Shown here one piece after another: positions 1-6,228 of a DNA stretch of 6,742 nt. How positions within the stretch are numbered: position 1 is the first letter of the stretch; each line of letters begins with the position of its first letter. Below the pieces are notes generated by a model. The model was not told where the DNA came from and did not search any database. It was given only the letters and a program-made list of their open reading frames with translations. The stretch is taken from the NCBI GenBank assembly GCA_052139595.1, contig JBKQWK010000039.1, positions 1-6,742 on the forward strand, read 5' to 3'. Position numbers and translations under genes: made by a program. The DNA comes from JBKQWK01 sp052139595 (GTDB lineage Bacteria > Actinomycetota > Thermoleophilia > UBA2241).

Positions 1-777
1 GACGCAGGCGCCTGCGCCGTCATGGCGCTTGAGCGGGTGCCGTCAGACATCCGCGCTCAAGGTGGGGTCGCACGTATGGCCGATCCCACCAAAATCCACG
101 AGATTCAAGAGTGCGTGAGCATTCCCGTCATGGCCAAGGCGCGCATTGGCCACTTCGTCGAGGCGCAGATTCTCGAGTCGCTTGAGGTCGACTACATTGA
201 CGAGAGTGAAGTGCTCACGCCGGCCGACGAGGCTAACCACATTAACAAGTGGAAGTTCAACGTGCCTTTTGTCTGCGGTGCCGTCAATCTCGGTGAGGCT
301 TTGCGACGCATCAGTGAGGGCGCCGCGATGATCCGCACGAAGGGCGAGGCCGGTACTGGCGACGTGGTCGAAGCGGTCCGCCACATGCGCACTATCATGG
401 GCGAGATTCGTCGCCTGCAAACGCTCGACGAAGATGAACTTTTCATGGCAGCCAAACAACTGCCGGCTCCCTACGACCTCGTCAAATGGTGTGCCGAGCA
501 CGGCAAGCTGCCGGTAGTGAACTTCAGCGCTGGGGGCATTGCTACGCCGGCGGATGCGGCGCTGATGATGCAGCTTGGCGCCGAAGGCGTTTTCGTTGGA
601 TCAGGCATCTTCAAGAGTGATGACCCCGCCAGGCGCGCCGTCGCTATTGTTCGGGCTACGACCAACTACAAGGATGCCGCGATTCTGGCTGAGGTCTCAA
701 TGGGGTTGGGCAACGCCATGCCGGGCATCGACACTGCTCAGATGGCGCCCGAGGCCAAGATCCAGAATCGCGGCTGA
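1..777 (+). CDS. pdxS: PdxS, pyridoxal 5'-phosphate synthase synthase subunit (5' partial)
   Basis: PdxS (Pdx1) builds pyridoxal 5'-phosphate from ribose 5-phosphate, glyceraldehyde 3-phosphate and ammonia delivered by PdxT; it is a cytosolic TIM barrel that assembles as a dodecamer. The frame is open from the first base (DAGACAVMALERVP), so the ATG at position 22 is internal. By alignment from memory with B. subtilis PdxS, the window begins near residue 36, so about 35 N-terminal residues are missing, including the catalytic Asp24 region. Both Schiff-base lysines are present: the MAKARIGH lysine (codon 136-138, equivalent to Lys81) and the RTKGE lysine (codon 340-342, equivalent to Lys149). 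The phosphate-binding GGIATPADAALMMQLG and GVFVGSGIFKS segments are intact. The protein ends in NRG at a TGA followed immediately by TAG, whereas many PdxS proteins end RGW. pdxT follows after 24 nt, as expected for its partner. Family identity is essentially certain. Confidence 0.98.
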   Translation, partial: DAGACAVMALERVPSDIRAQGGVARMADPTKIHEIQECVSIPVMAKARIGHFVEAQILESLEVDYIDESEVLTPADEANHINKWKFNVPFVCGAVNLGEALRRISEGAAMIRTKGEAGTGDVVEAVRHMRTIMGEIRRLQTLDEDELFMAAKQLPAPYDLVKWCAEHGKLPVVNFSAGGIATPADAALMMQLGAEGVFVGSGIFKSDDPARRAVAIVRATTNYKDAAILAEVSMGLGNAMPGIDTAQMAPEAKIQNRG

Positions 778-782
778 TAGTC

Positions 783-789
783 AGAGGAG
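783..789 (+). promoter_or_regulatory. Shine-Dalgarno for pdxT
   Basis: AGAGGAG lies in the 24-nt pdxS/pdxT gap, 12 nt before the GTG at 802. The spacing is somewhat long. No other ATG, GTG or TTG occurs in the pdxT frame between the pdxS stop codons and the conserved PdxT core, so this site supports the 802 start. Confidence 0.6.
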
Positions 790-801
790 CGTGCCCGAGC
801 T

Positions 802-1512
802 GTGAGCGCCGAGATACTCAGGCAGCGGCGGGACTGGATCCTGTCGCCCGATTCGGCCGTTGACGAGGGCGCTGCAGGGCGCCCTCTCATCGGTGTGCTG
901 GCCCTGCAGGGTGACTTTCGCGAGCATCGTCAGGTCATCGATAGCCTTGGTGGCACTACGCGTGAGGTGCGCCATCTTGGCGACATCCAGGGCATCGATG
1001 GTCTTATCATTCCCGGCGGCGAGAGCACGACCATTGGCAAGCTCATGGTTGAGTACGATCTCGTGAAAGCAATCCGCAGCATCTCGCAGGCGGGCAAGCC
1101 GATCTACGGCACATGCGCCGGTCTCATCACGATGGCGCGGGGTACAGTTGAAGGTCTTCAACAACCGCTGCTGGAGTTGATGGACATTGTCGCCAGGCGC
1201 AATGCCTTCGGGCGTCAGGTACACAGTTTTGAGGTCAATTTGTCGGCACCGGCATTTGGCGCCGAGCCGTTGCCGGCGGTCTTCATCCGCGGTCCGTGGA
1301 TCGAATCGGCAGGGCCGGACGTGCAGATACTGGCCGAGTACAAAGGGCATGGGGTGGCAGCAGTGCAGGGCAACCTGCTGGTGACTGCCTTTCACCCCGA
1401 ACTCACCGGCGACACGCGTGTGCACGAGTACTTCCTGCAGATGGTCCAACGGCGTGCGGCAGGCCCCGCTGCCGCGGCTGACCGGCAATCGCGAGAGGGG
1501 GTGGTGTCCTAG
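802..1512 (+). CDS. pdxT: PdxT, glutaminase subunit of pyridoxal 5'-phosphate synthase
   Basis: PdxT (Pdx2) is a class I glutamine amidotransferase that hydrolyses glutamine and channels the ammonia to PdxS. The catalytic triad is visible: nucleophile Cys105 in YGTCAGLI, and His198 and Glu200 in FHPEL. The family signature PGGEST is at 71-76, and the conserved RNAFGRQVHSFE segment is at 133-144. The start is GTG. At 236 residues the protein is longer than the usual 190-200: the core begins at about residue 29 (LIGVLALQGD), leaving a 28-residue N-terminal lead, and about 20 Ala/Arg-rich residues follow the normal C-terminal helix (YFLQMVQ). The in-frame TGA and TAG at 775-780 prevent any earlier start. 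No other start codon precedes the core, so unless a non-standard start is used the lead is translated. The stop overlaps the yebC start by one base (TAGTG). Function is secure; the role of the extra ends is unknown. Confidence 0.97.
   Translation: MSAEILRQRRDWILSPDSAVDEGAAGRPLIGVLALQGDFREHRQVIDSLGGTTREVRHLGDIQGIDGLIIPGGESTTIGKLMVEYDLVKAIRSISQAGKPIYGTCAGLITMARGTVEGLQQPLLELMDIVARRNAFGRQVHSFEVNLSAPAFGAEPLPAVFIRGPWIESAGPDVQILAEYKGHGVAAVQGNLLVTAFHPELTGDTRVHEYFLQMVQRRAAGPAAAADRQSREGVVS
1496..1504 (+). promoter_or_regulatory. Shine-Dalgarno for yebC
   Basis: AGGGGGTGG lies within the last codons of pdxT, 7 nt before the GTG at 1512. It fixes the yebC start, which gives the canonical MSGHSKW N-terminus. 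Confidence 0.65.
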
Positions 1513-2261
1513 TGTCCGGGCACTCCAAATGGTCGACGATCAAACACAAGAAGGGCAAAGAAGACGCCAAGCGCGGCAAACTCTTCAGCAAACTCTCGCG
1601 TGCGATCAGCGTGGCGGCACGCGAAGGCGGCACCGACCCTGAGATGAATGCGACGCTGTTCAATGCGATTGAAAAAGCGAAGAGCTACTCGATGCCCAAA
1701 GAGAATATCCAGCGTGCCATCGAGCGTGGCGGTGGCGGTGCCGGCGGCGCCGCTTACGAAGCGATCGTCTACGAGGGTTACGGCCCAGCTGGCGTGGCGA
1801 TCATCGTTGAGGTTCTCACCGACAACAAGAATCGCTCGGCTGCCGACGTGCGCAACATTTTCAGCAAGCACGGCGGCTCCTTGGCGCAGCCGGGTGCCGT
1901 CGCCTGGATGTTTGAACGTCGGGGCAGCATCACTATTGACGCGAGCAAGCATGTAGAGGACGACGTCATGACGGCGGCGATCGAAGCTGGCGCCGACGAT
2001 GTGGTGTCTGACGGCGAGTCGTTTCAAGTCCTCACCCAGCCGAACGATTTTGCGGCCGTGCGCGACGCCCTGATCGCCGTCGGCATCGAGGTCGAGGAGG
2101 CTGAACTGACGATGCTACCGAAGACAACCGTACAGCTCGAAGAGAACGATGCTCGTAAGACACTGAAGATTGTCGATGCGCTCGAAGACAGCGACGACGT
2201 CCAGGAAGTCTTCGCGAACTTCGATATCTCGGACGAGGTACTCGAGGCAGTGATGGGCTGA
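1512..2261 (+). CDS. yebC: YebC/TACO1 family protein
   Basis: This is a 249-residue YebC/PmpR/TACO1-family protein of normal length, starting at GTG with the family-defining MSGHSKWSTIKHKKG. Further hallmarks are DAKRGKLFSKLSRAI at 18-32, the helical MPKENIQRAIERG at 61-73, the YEGYGPAG turn at 87-94, the NRSAADVRNIFSKHGG segment at 107-122, PGAVAWMF at 127-134, and the C-terminal SDDVQEVFANFDI at 227-239. The family was long annotated as a transcriptional regulator. More recent work on bacterial YebC and mitochondrial TACO1 points to a translation factor that relieves ribosome stalling, notably on proline-rich sequences; which role applies here cannot be read from sequence. A glycine-rich loop (GGGGAGGA, 73-80) joins the first two domains. 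It sits directly upstream of ruvC, a very common neighbour pairing, and is coupled to pdxT by a 1-nt overlap. Confidence 0.97.
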   Translation: MSGHSKWSTIKHKKGKEDAKRGKLFSKLSRAISVAAREGGTDPEMNATLFNAIEKAKSYSMPKENIQRAIERGGGGAGGAAYEAIVYEGYGPAGVAIIVEVLTDNKNRSAADVRNIFSKHGGSLAQPGAVAWMFERRGSITIDASKHVEDDVMTAAIEAGADDVVSDGESFQVLTQPNDFAAVRDALIAVGIEVEEAELTMLPKTTVQLEENDARKTLKIVDALEDSDDVQEVFANFDISDEVLEAVMG

Positions 2262-2319
2262 TGCCTCGGCGGGCAGCACCGCCTGTCGGCTCGTCAGGCT
2301 CGGCGTCTGATGGTTGTTC
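2262..2319 (+). other. yebC-ruvC intergenic gap
   Basis: This 58-nt gap is the longest non-coding stretch in the window. It can form two small GC stems that compete for bases 2281-2283: GGCGG (2268-2272) with CCGCC (2279-2283), and GCCTG (2281-2285) with CAGGC (2295-2299). There is no U-run after either, so neither is an intrinsic terminator. I see no clear -35/-10 promoter. It may simply be a spacer. Confidence 0.4.
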
Positions 2320-2820
2320 ATGATCGTTCTCGGGTTCGATCCTGGCACGGCGAGCACAGGTTGGGGTGTCATCGAACAAGACGGCACCACACTGCGGGCG
2401 CTGGGACACGGCTGTATCGTGACGTCCGCCCGCGACGAGATGCAGGTGCGCCTGCGCAAGATTTTTGATGAGTGCCGCCGGGTTCTCGCCCGTTACGAAC
2501 CCGATGCCGTAGCTATTGAAGAACTGTTCGTCAACGTCAACGTCAAAACGGCGCTGGCGGTTGGCCAGGCGCGTGGGGTGATCATCCTGGCCGCCGGCGA
2601 GTACAACATCGGACCGGCCGAGTATGCTCCGGTAGCGATCAAACAGGCCGTTACGGGGTCTGGCAGAGCGAGCAAGATCCAGGTGCAGGAGATGACCAAA
2701 GTCATCCTCGGTCTGAAGCGCATTCCGCAGCCCGATCATGCTGCTGACGCCCTCGCCGTGGCGATCACACACGTGCATCGCAGCGGCCTCGCCCGTCGGC
2801 TGGCGGAGCAATCGCAGTGA
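2320..2820 (+). CDS. ruvC: RuvC, Holliday junction resolvase
   Basis: RuvC is a homodimeric RNase H-fold endonuclease that nicks Holliday junctions symmetrically, working with RuvAB in recombinational repair. The 166-residue protein is of normal length. Visible active-site residues are Asp7 (FDPGTASTGWG), Glu67 (AIEELF) and Asp143 (DHAADALA). The position equivalent to E. coli Asp138 is His140 (codon 2737-2739). Thermus RuvC also uses His there, so activity is expected. The NVNVKTALAVGQARGV segment (72-87) is the conserved dimer and DNA-binding helix region. I chose ATG 2320 because it gives the canonical MIVLGFDPG beginning; an in-frame TTG at 2314 would add only two residues, and neither start has a strong Shine-Dalgarno. 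The stop overlaps the ruvA GTG by 4 nt (GTGA), which implies coupled translation of the resolvasome genes. Confidence 0.96.
   Translation: MIVLGFDPGTASTGWGVIEQDGTTLRALGHGCIVTSARDEMQVRLRKIFDECRRVLARYEPDAVAIEELFVNVNVKTALAVGQARGVIILAAGEYNIGPAEYAPVAIKQAVTGSGRASKIQVQEMTKVILGLKRIPQPDHAADALAVAITHVHRSGLARRLAEQSQ
2805..2808 (+). promoter_or_regulatory. Shine-Dalgarno for ruvA
   Basis: GGAG inside the ruvC 3' end lies 8 nt before the GTG at 2817. It supports that start over downstream alternatives. Confidence 0.55.
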
Positions 2821-3416
2821 TCACCACGGTGCGAGGCATTGTTGCGGCTGTCGACGGTGATCGCGCCGTCATCGAGGTTGGCGGGGTTGGCCTGGCAGTG
2901 AGTGCTGCCGCGAGTACGCTGGCGCTGCTCAGCCAGAAGGTCGGTTACGAAGCAACCGTGTTCACCTCTCTGCAGGTACGTGCCGATGCTCTGCAGCTGT
3001 ACGGGTTTGCAAGCATTCGCGAGCGCGACTTCTTCCTCGCTCTCATTGCTGTGAGCGGCGTTGGCCCCAAGGTTGCCTTGGCGGTTCTCAGCGGCTATCC
3101 GGTTGACCAGCTCGAGTCGGCTGTGCTGCATGATGACACCAAGAAGCTGGAGAGCATTCCCGGCATCGGCAAGAAACTCGCTCAACGGCTGATGATCGAG
3201 CTGAAAGACAAGGTCAGCGCTGGCGCTGAGCTGACGATGCTGGGCGCCGGTCAGGCCGCGAGCGCCGAGCAAAGTTTTCTGCTGGCGCGTTCGGCCCTGC
3301 AGAATCTGGGTTTGACGATACACGAGGCGGAGGAGGCGCTGCAGGGCGCTCCTGGCGACGCCGACGTAGCTGATCTGGTCAAGTTTGCCCTCTCGCGCGG
3401 GCGGCACTCCTCATGA
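2817..3416 (+). CDS. ruvA: RuvA, Holliday junction branch-migration DNA-binding subunit
   Basis: RuvA tetramers clamp the four-way junction in an open square and load the RuvB rings. The 199-residue protein shows the three expected parts: an OB-fold domain (about 1-64, ending LYGF), a central domain with two helix-hairpin-helix motifs (SGVGPKVALAVLS at 80-92 and PGIGKKLAQRL at 115-125), then a short linker and the RuvB-binding domain III (about 150-195, with ALQNLGLTIHEAEEAL). The start is GTG 2817, giving MITTVRGIVA, a typical RuvA opening. In the acidic pin that contacts the junction centre, E. coli has Glu55-Asp56; here the pair is Ala56-Asp57, so one acidic residue is missing. The start overlaps the end of ruvC and the stop overlaps the start of ruvB, each by 4 nt. 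Identity is firm. Confidence 0.97.
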   Translation: MITTVRGIVAAVDGDRAVIEVGGVGLAVSAAASTLALLSQKVGYEATVFTSLQVRADALQLYGFASIRERDFFLALIAVSGVGPKVALAVLSGYPVDQLESAVLHDDTKKLESIPGIGKKLAQRLMIELKDKVSAGAELTMLGAGQAASAEQSFLLARSALQNLGLTIHEAEEALQGAPGDADVADLVKFALSRGRHSS

Positions 3417-4468
3417 GCCAGCCGGGATCGCCTCGGCAGCCGGGCTCTTCGCCTGAGCGCGTCGGCGACCCGCACGAGGGCGCCGACGAGCGCGACTTCG
3501 ACGCCACGCTGCGACCCAAGCACTTTGCCGAGTTTGTTGGTCAGCAGAGTGCCAAAGAACAACTCGAGATCTTCGTTCAGGCTGCCCGCAACCGCGGTGA
3601 GGCGCTTGACCACGTGCTCATTGCCGGTCCACCGGGACTCGGCAAGACGACGCTCGCCAGTATCATCGCTAATGAACTCGGCGTCGGCATGCATATCACG
3701 TCGGGCCCGGCGCTGGAGCGCAAAGTCGATGTTGCCGGTCTGCTCACCAACCTGCAGGAAGGGGACGTTCTCTTCGTCGATGAGATTCACCGCCTGAATG
3801 CTGCGGTCGAAGAAGTCCTCTACCCGGCGATGGAAGACTTTGAGATCGACATCATGATCGGCGAGGGGCCGGCGGCGCGCAGCATACGCATGAGTGTGCC
3901 GCCGTTCACGCTTATCGGCGCGACCACGCGCACTGGTCTCCTGACGACACCGTTACGCGACCGCTTTGGTGTCTGGCAACGCCTTGAGTACTACGAACTT
4001 GACGAGCTGACCGCCATTGTCAGACGCTCGGCCGGCATTCTCGGCGTGCCGATCGATGCTGCCGCAGCCGGCGAGATTGCCGGTCGTTCGCGGGGAACGC
4101 CACGCGTTGCCAACCGGTTGCTTAAACGCGTACGCGATTTTGCCGAGGTCCGCCACCAGGGCGCTGTCGATCAGACGATCTGCCTCGCCGCTCTGGAGCT
4201 GTTTCAGGTCGACGGCGAAGGGCTCGACAAGCTCGACCGCGACATTCTGCTCACCATCTGCGAGAAGTTTGACGGCGGTCCGGTGGGCCTGAGTACGCTG
4301 GCGGTAGCGCTGGGTGAAGAGGCCGATACGATCGAGGATGTCTACGAGCCGTACTTGATCATGCGCGGCTTCATCAAGCGCACGCCGCGCGGACGCGTCG
4401 TCACGCGCGCCGGTTTTGCTCACTGCGGCGTCACTCCGCCGGCCGGCGACCCGACGCTGTTCCAGTGA
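3413..4468 (+). CDS. ruvB: RuvB, Holliday junction branch-migration ATPase
   Basis: RuvB is the AAA+ hexameric motor that pumps DNA through the RuvA-junction complex. The 351-residue protein contains Walker A GPPGLGKT (72-79, Lys78), Walker B DEIH (123-126), sensor 1 GATTR (169-173), the PLRDRFG segment (180-186) with the arginine finger at Arg184 (equivalent to E. coli Arg174), and sensor 2 RGTPRVANR (228-236). The beta-hairpin that docks on RuvA domain III lies between YPAMEDFEIDIMIGEGP (137-153) and VPPFTL (162-167). The C-terminal winged helix spans about 272-337 (FDGGPVGLSTLA, YLIMRGFIKRTPRGR). The first 25 residues are a Pro/Gly/Ser/Glu-rich, probably disordered lead; the conserved part starts at LRPKHFAEFVGQ. 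ATG 3413 overlaps the ruvA stop (ATGA). All catalytic residues are present, so the protein should be active. Confidence 0.99.
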   Translation: MSQPGSPRQPGSSPERVGDPHEGADERDFDATLRPKHFAEFVGQQSAKEQLEIFVQAARNRGEALDHVLIAGPPGLGKTTLASIIANELGVGMHITSGPALERKVDVAGLLTNLQEGDVLFVDEIHRLNAAVEEVLYPAMEDFEIDIMIGEGPAARSIRMSVPPFTLIGATTRTGLLTTPLRDRFGVWQRLEYYELDELTAIVRRSAGILGVPIDAAAAGEIAGRSRGTPRVANRLLKRVRDFAEVRHQGAVDQTICLAALELFQVDGEGLDKLDRDILLTICEKFDGGPVGLSTLAVALGEEADTIEDVYEPYLIMRGFIKRTPRGRVVTRAGFAHCGVTPPAGDPTLFQ

Positions 4469-4483
4469 GGCGCGGACCGCGGC

Positions 4484-5056
4484 ATGGATGATCTGCTCCT
4501 GCACGCCTGTTGCGGCCCCTGCTGCACTGTCGCTGTGCCAGCTTGGCGCGACGAGGGCTTTGAACCGACACTCTACTATTACAACCCCAACATCCAGCCT
4601 GTTTGGGAGTATGAGAAGCGCCTGGCGGCCTTGCACACGTTTGCGAGCAGTGCCGCGTGCAATCTGGTGTTGGGCGCCGACGATCACCTGCACCGATGGC
4701 TGGCAGTCACCGACGATGGAGCGGCCCGCGGTGCTGCCCGCTGCAGCGCCTGCTTCCAGCTGCGCCTCGATGTGGCCGCGCGGGCTGCCCGCGCGCGCGA
4801 CTTTACACGCTTTGCCACCACCCTCACCGTAAGTCCTTATCAGGACCACGAACTGATCCGCCGCGCCGGCGAAGCAGCCGCCGCGGCGGCCGGCGTGACC
4901 TACCTTCATCTGGATTTGCGACCGCTCTTCACTCGCAGCTACGCTGAGAGCCGCCGTTTGGGACTCTATCGCCAACCATATTGCGGCTGCGTGCCCAGCA
5001 AGTGGGAGGCGCGGCTTGCCAAGATAGCGCGTCAACGCCGGCGGGACGTCGGGTGA
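4484..5056 (+). CDS. queH: QueH, epoxyqueuosine reductase
   Basis: QueH catalyses the last step of queuosine synthesis, reducing epoxyqueuosine in tRNA to queuosine. It is the iron-sulfur alternative to the cobalamin enzyme QueG. The 190-residue protein has the full family pattern: N-terminal HACCGPCC (Cys9, 10, 13, 14), YYYNPNIQPVWEYEKR (31-46), RCSACFQLRL (86-95, Cys87 and Cys90), TLTVSPYQDHELI (113-125) and the C-terminal YCGC (166-169, Cys167 and Cys169). Conserved cysteines of this kind bind a [4Fe-4S] cluster and a further iron in characterised QueH. The start ATG 4484 lies 15 nt after the ruvB stop, with only a weak GAGG upstream. The stop overlaps the queA GTG by 4 nt (GTGA). Lying next to queA and tgt strongly supports the assignment over other cysteine-rich proteins formerly called DUF208. 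Confidence 0.95.
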   Translation: MDDLLLHACCGPCCTVAVPAWRDEGFEPTLYYYNPNIQPVWEYEKRLAALHTFASSAACNLVLGADDHLHRWLAVTDDGAARGAARCSACFQLRLDVAARAARARDFTRFATTLTVSPYQDHELIRRAGEAAAAAAGVTYLHLDLRPLFTRSYAESRRLGLYRQPYCGCVPSKWEARLAKIARQRRRDVG

Positions 5057-6228
5057 TCCTTGCCGATCTCGATTTCGACTTACCGCCTGAGCTGATCGCG
5101 CAAACGCCGGCCAAGCCGCGGGACAGCGCACGTCTGCTCTGTCTGACGCGTGCTGACGGCGCCCTCAGGGATCGCTGCTTCGCCGATCTGCCGACCGTGC
5201 TTCGGCCGAGTGATGTGCTGATCCGTAACGACACGCGTGTCTTGCCGGCGCGCACTCATTTTCGCCGCGCGACAGGTGGTCGCCTGGAGGTGCTCTTTCT
5301 GGAGCCGTGGTCTGGGCCGTGCGGCGGGGAAGAGCGTGGCCGGCAAGGGGAAGCGTGCGGCGAAAGCGCCGTTGTCGACGCACTCACGGGGCACGTGTGG
5401 CACGTGCTCATGCGCGGTCGACCACGGGTGAACGAAACGCTGGTCAACAGCGATCTCGGCGGCGGTGAGTGGGAGGTGCGTGTCGTCGAAAAGCTCGGCG
5501 ATGGCCGCTGGCTGGTCGAAAACCTGGCGGCCGCAGCGGTGCCAGACCTCCTGCGGCGGGTAGGCGTCATGCCTCTGCCGCCCTATATTCGCACGCCCCT
5601 GGACGATCCCGAACGTTATCAGACGATCTTCGCGCATCAGCCGGGTTCGGCAGCAGCGCCCACTGCCGGCCTTCACTTTACGACCGAGGTCGACAGTCGC
5701 CTGGCCGCGGCTGGCGTCGACGTGGTCGCGATGACTCTGCATGTCGGTCTGGGTACGTTCAAACCGCTCAGTGCCGACATGCTCGCCGATAATCATCTGC
5801 ACAGCGAACCCTATGTGGTTGAGGCGTCTGCCTGGCGCCGGGTTCTGGCCGCTAAAGCGGCCGGCCGGCGCCTCGTCGCTGTTGGCACTACCATGGTGCG
5901 GCTCTTGGAAACGTTGGCCGGCGATCCTATCGTTGGCCTGGCAGCACACGCCGCTGACACCGGCAACGACGAAGCCGCCGCAGCGGCGGTCTGCGATCGC
6001 CTGGCGGACTCGGGGTTAATCCGCGGCCGCACCGACCTGTTCATCCAGCCCGGCTTTGACTTTCGCCTTGTGGACGGTGTGATCACCAACTTTCATCTGC
6101 CGGGTACGAGCTTGCTGGCCCTGGCCATGGCATTCGCCGGCGTCAACGAGGTGCGGGCCGCGTACGCACATGCGATAGCGACGCGCTACCGCTTTTACAG
6201 CTTCGGTGACGCCATGCTGGTGCTCTGA
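5053..6228 (+). CDS. queA: QueA, tRNA preQ1(34) S-adenosylmethionine ribosyltransferase-isomerase
   Basis: QueA transfers the ribosyl part of S-adenosylmethionine to preQ1 at tRNA position 34 and isomerises it, giving epoxyqueuosine. Conserved blocks, numbered from GTG 5053, are ELIAQTPAKPRDSARLL (13-29), NDTRVLPAR (59-67), MPLPPYI (173-179), YQTIFAHQPGSAAAPTAGLHF (from 189), LHVGLGTFKP (229-238), VAVGTTMVRLLETLAG (275-290), TNFHLPGTSLL (345-355) and the C-terminal YRFYSFGDAML. The frame is open upstream to 4981, but GTG 5053 gives the normal DFDLPPELIAQ start and a 4-nt overlap with queH. At 391 residues it is longer than the usual 340-350. The excess lies in two insertions of about 24 residues: a Gly/Glu-rich one around 87-115 and an Ala-rich one around 291-329. 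Core motifs are intact, so activity is expected. The stop overlaps the tgt ATG by one base (TGATG). Confidence 0.96.
   Translation: MILADLDFDLPPELIAQTPAKPRDSARLLCLTRADGALRDRCFADLPTVLRPSDVLIRNDTRVLPARTHFRRATGGRLEVLFLEPWSGPCGGEERGRQGEACGESAVVDALTGHVWHVLMRGRPRVNETLVNSDLGGGEWEVRVVEKLGDGRWLVENLAAAAVPDLLRRVGVMPLPPYIRTPLDDPERYQTIFAHQPGSAAAPTAGLHFTTEVDSRLAAAGVDVVAMTLHVGLGTFKPLSADMLADNHLHSEPYVVEASAWRRVLAAKAAGRRLVAVGTTMVRLLETLAGDPIVGLAAHAADTGNDEAAAAAVCDRLADSGLIRGRTDLFIQPGFDFRLVDGVITNFHLPGTSLLALAMAFAGVNEVRAAYAHAIATRYRFYSFGDAMLVL
5390..5406 (+). repeat. Short tandem repeat GGCACGTG x2 inside queA
   Basis: GGCACGTG occurs at 5390-5397 and again at 5399-5406, a 9-bp period that keeps the reading frame and encodes HVWHV. 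It falls at the 3' edge of the first QueA insertion. It could be a trace of in-frame slippage or simply chance in GC-rich coding DNA. Confidence 0.4.

Noticed and set aside
791..805. Four-codon mini-frame GTG CCC GAG CTG TGA overlapping the pdxT start
   Set aside because: It sits just after a Shine-Dalgarno and its stop overlaps the pdxT GTG, which would suit a leader peptide, but four codons cannot be told from chance.
781..1488. Open reading frame of 235 codons on the minus strand opposite pdxT
   Set aside because: It mirrors the pdxT frame almost exactly, which is the usual pattern for a GC-bias shadow.
1728..1753. GGC/GGT-rich run in yebC resembling a microsatellite
   Set aside because: It encodes the glycine-rich linker that is normal at this position in the YebC family.
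2314..2319. TTG start for ruvC two codons upstream
   Set aside because: ATG 2320 gives the conserved MIVLGFDPG beginning; the TTG has no better ribosome-binding site.
2032..2811. Open reading frame of 259 codons on the minus strand crossing yebC, the gap and ruvC
   Set aside because: It is antisense to two conserved genes and resembles no known family; the translated composition is Arg-rich and repetitive.
872..4745. Frequent CTGCAG hexamers (about nine in the window)
   Set aside because: Most are in-frame Leu-Gln codon pairs using the preferred codons CTG and CAG, so codon bias explains them without invoking a signal sequence.
4981..5052. Upstream extension of queA to a TTG at 4981
   Set aside because: It would overlap queH by 76 nt and add 24 residues with no family similarity; GTG 5053 gives the canonical start and a GTGA overlap.
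3953..5131. Open reading frame of 392 codons on the minus strand opposite ruvB and queH
   Set aside because: It lies wholly antisense to two clearly recognised genes, shows no familiar motif, and such long shadow frames are expected in GC-rich coding DNA.
5080..5949. Open reading frame of 289 codons on the minus strand opposite queA
   Set aside because: It is a composition-driven shadow of queA with no recognisable protein features or plausible ribosome-binding site.
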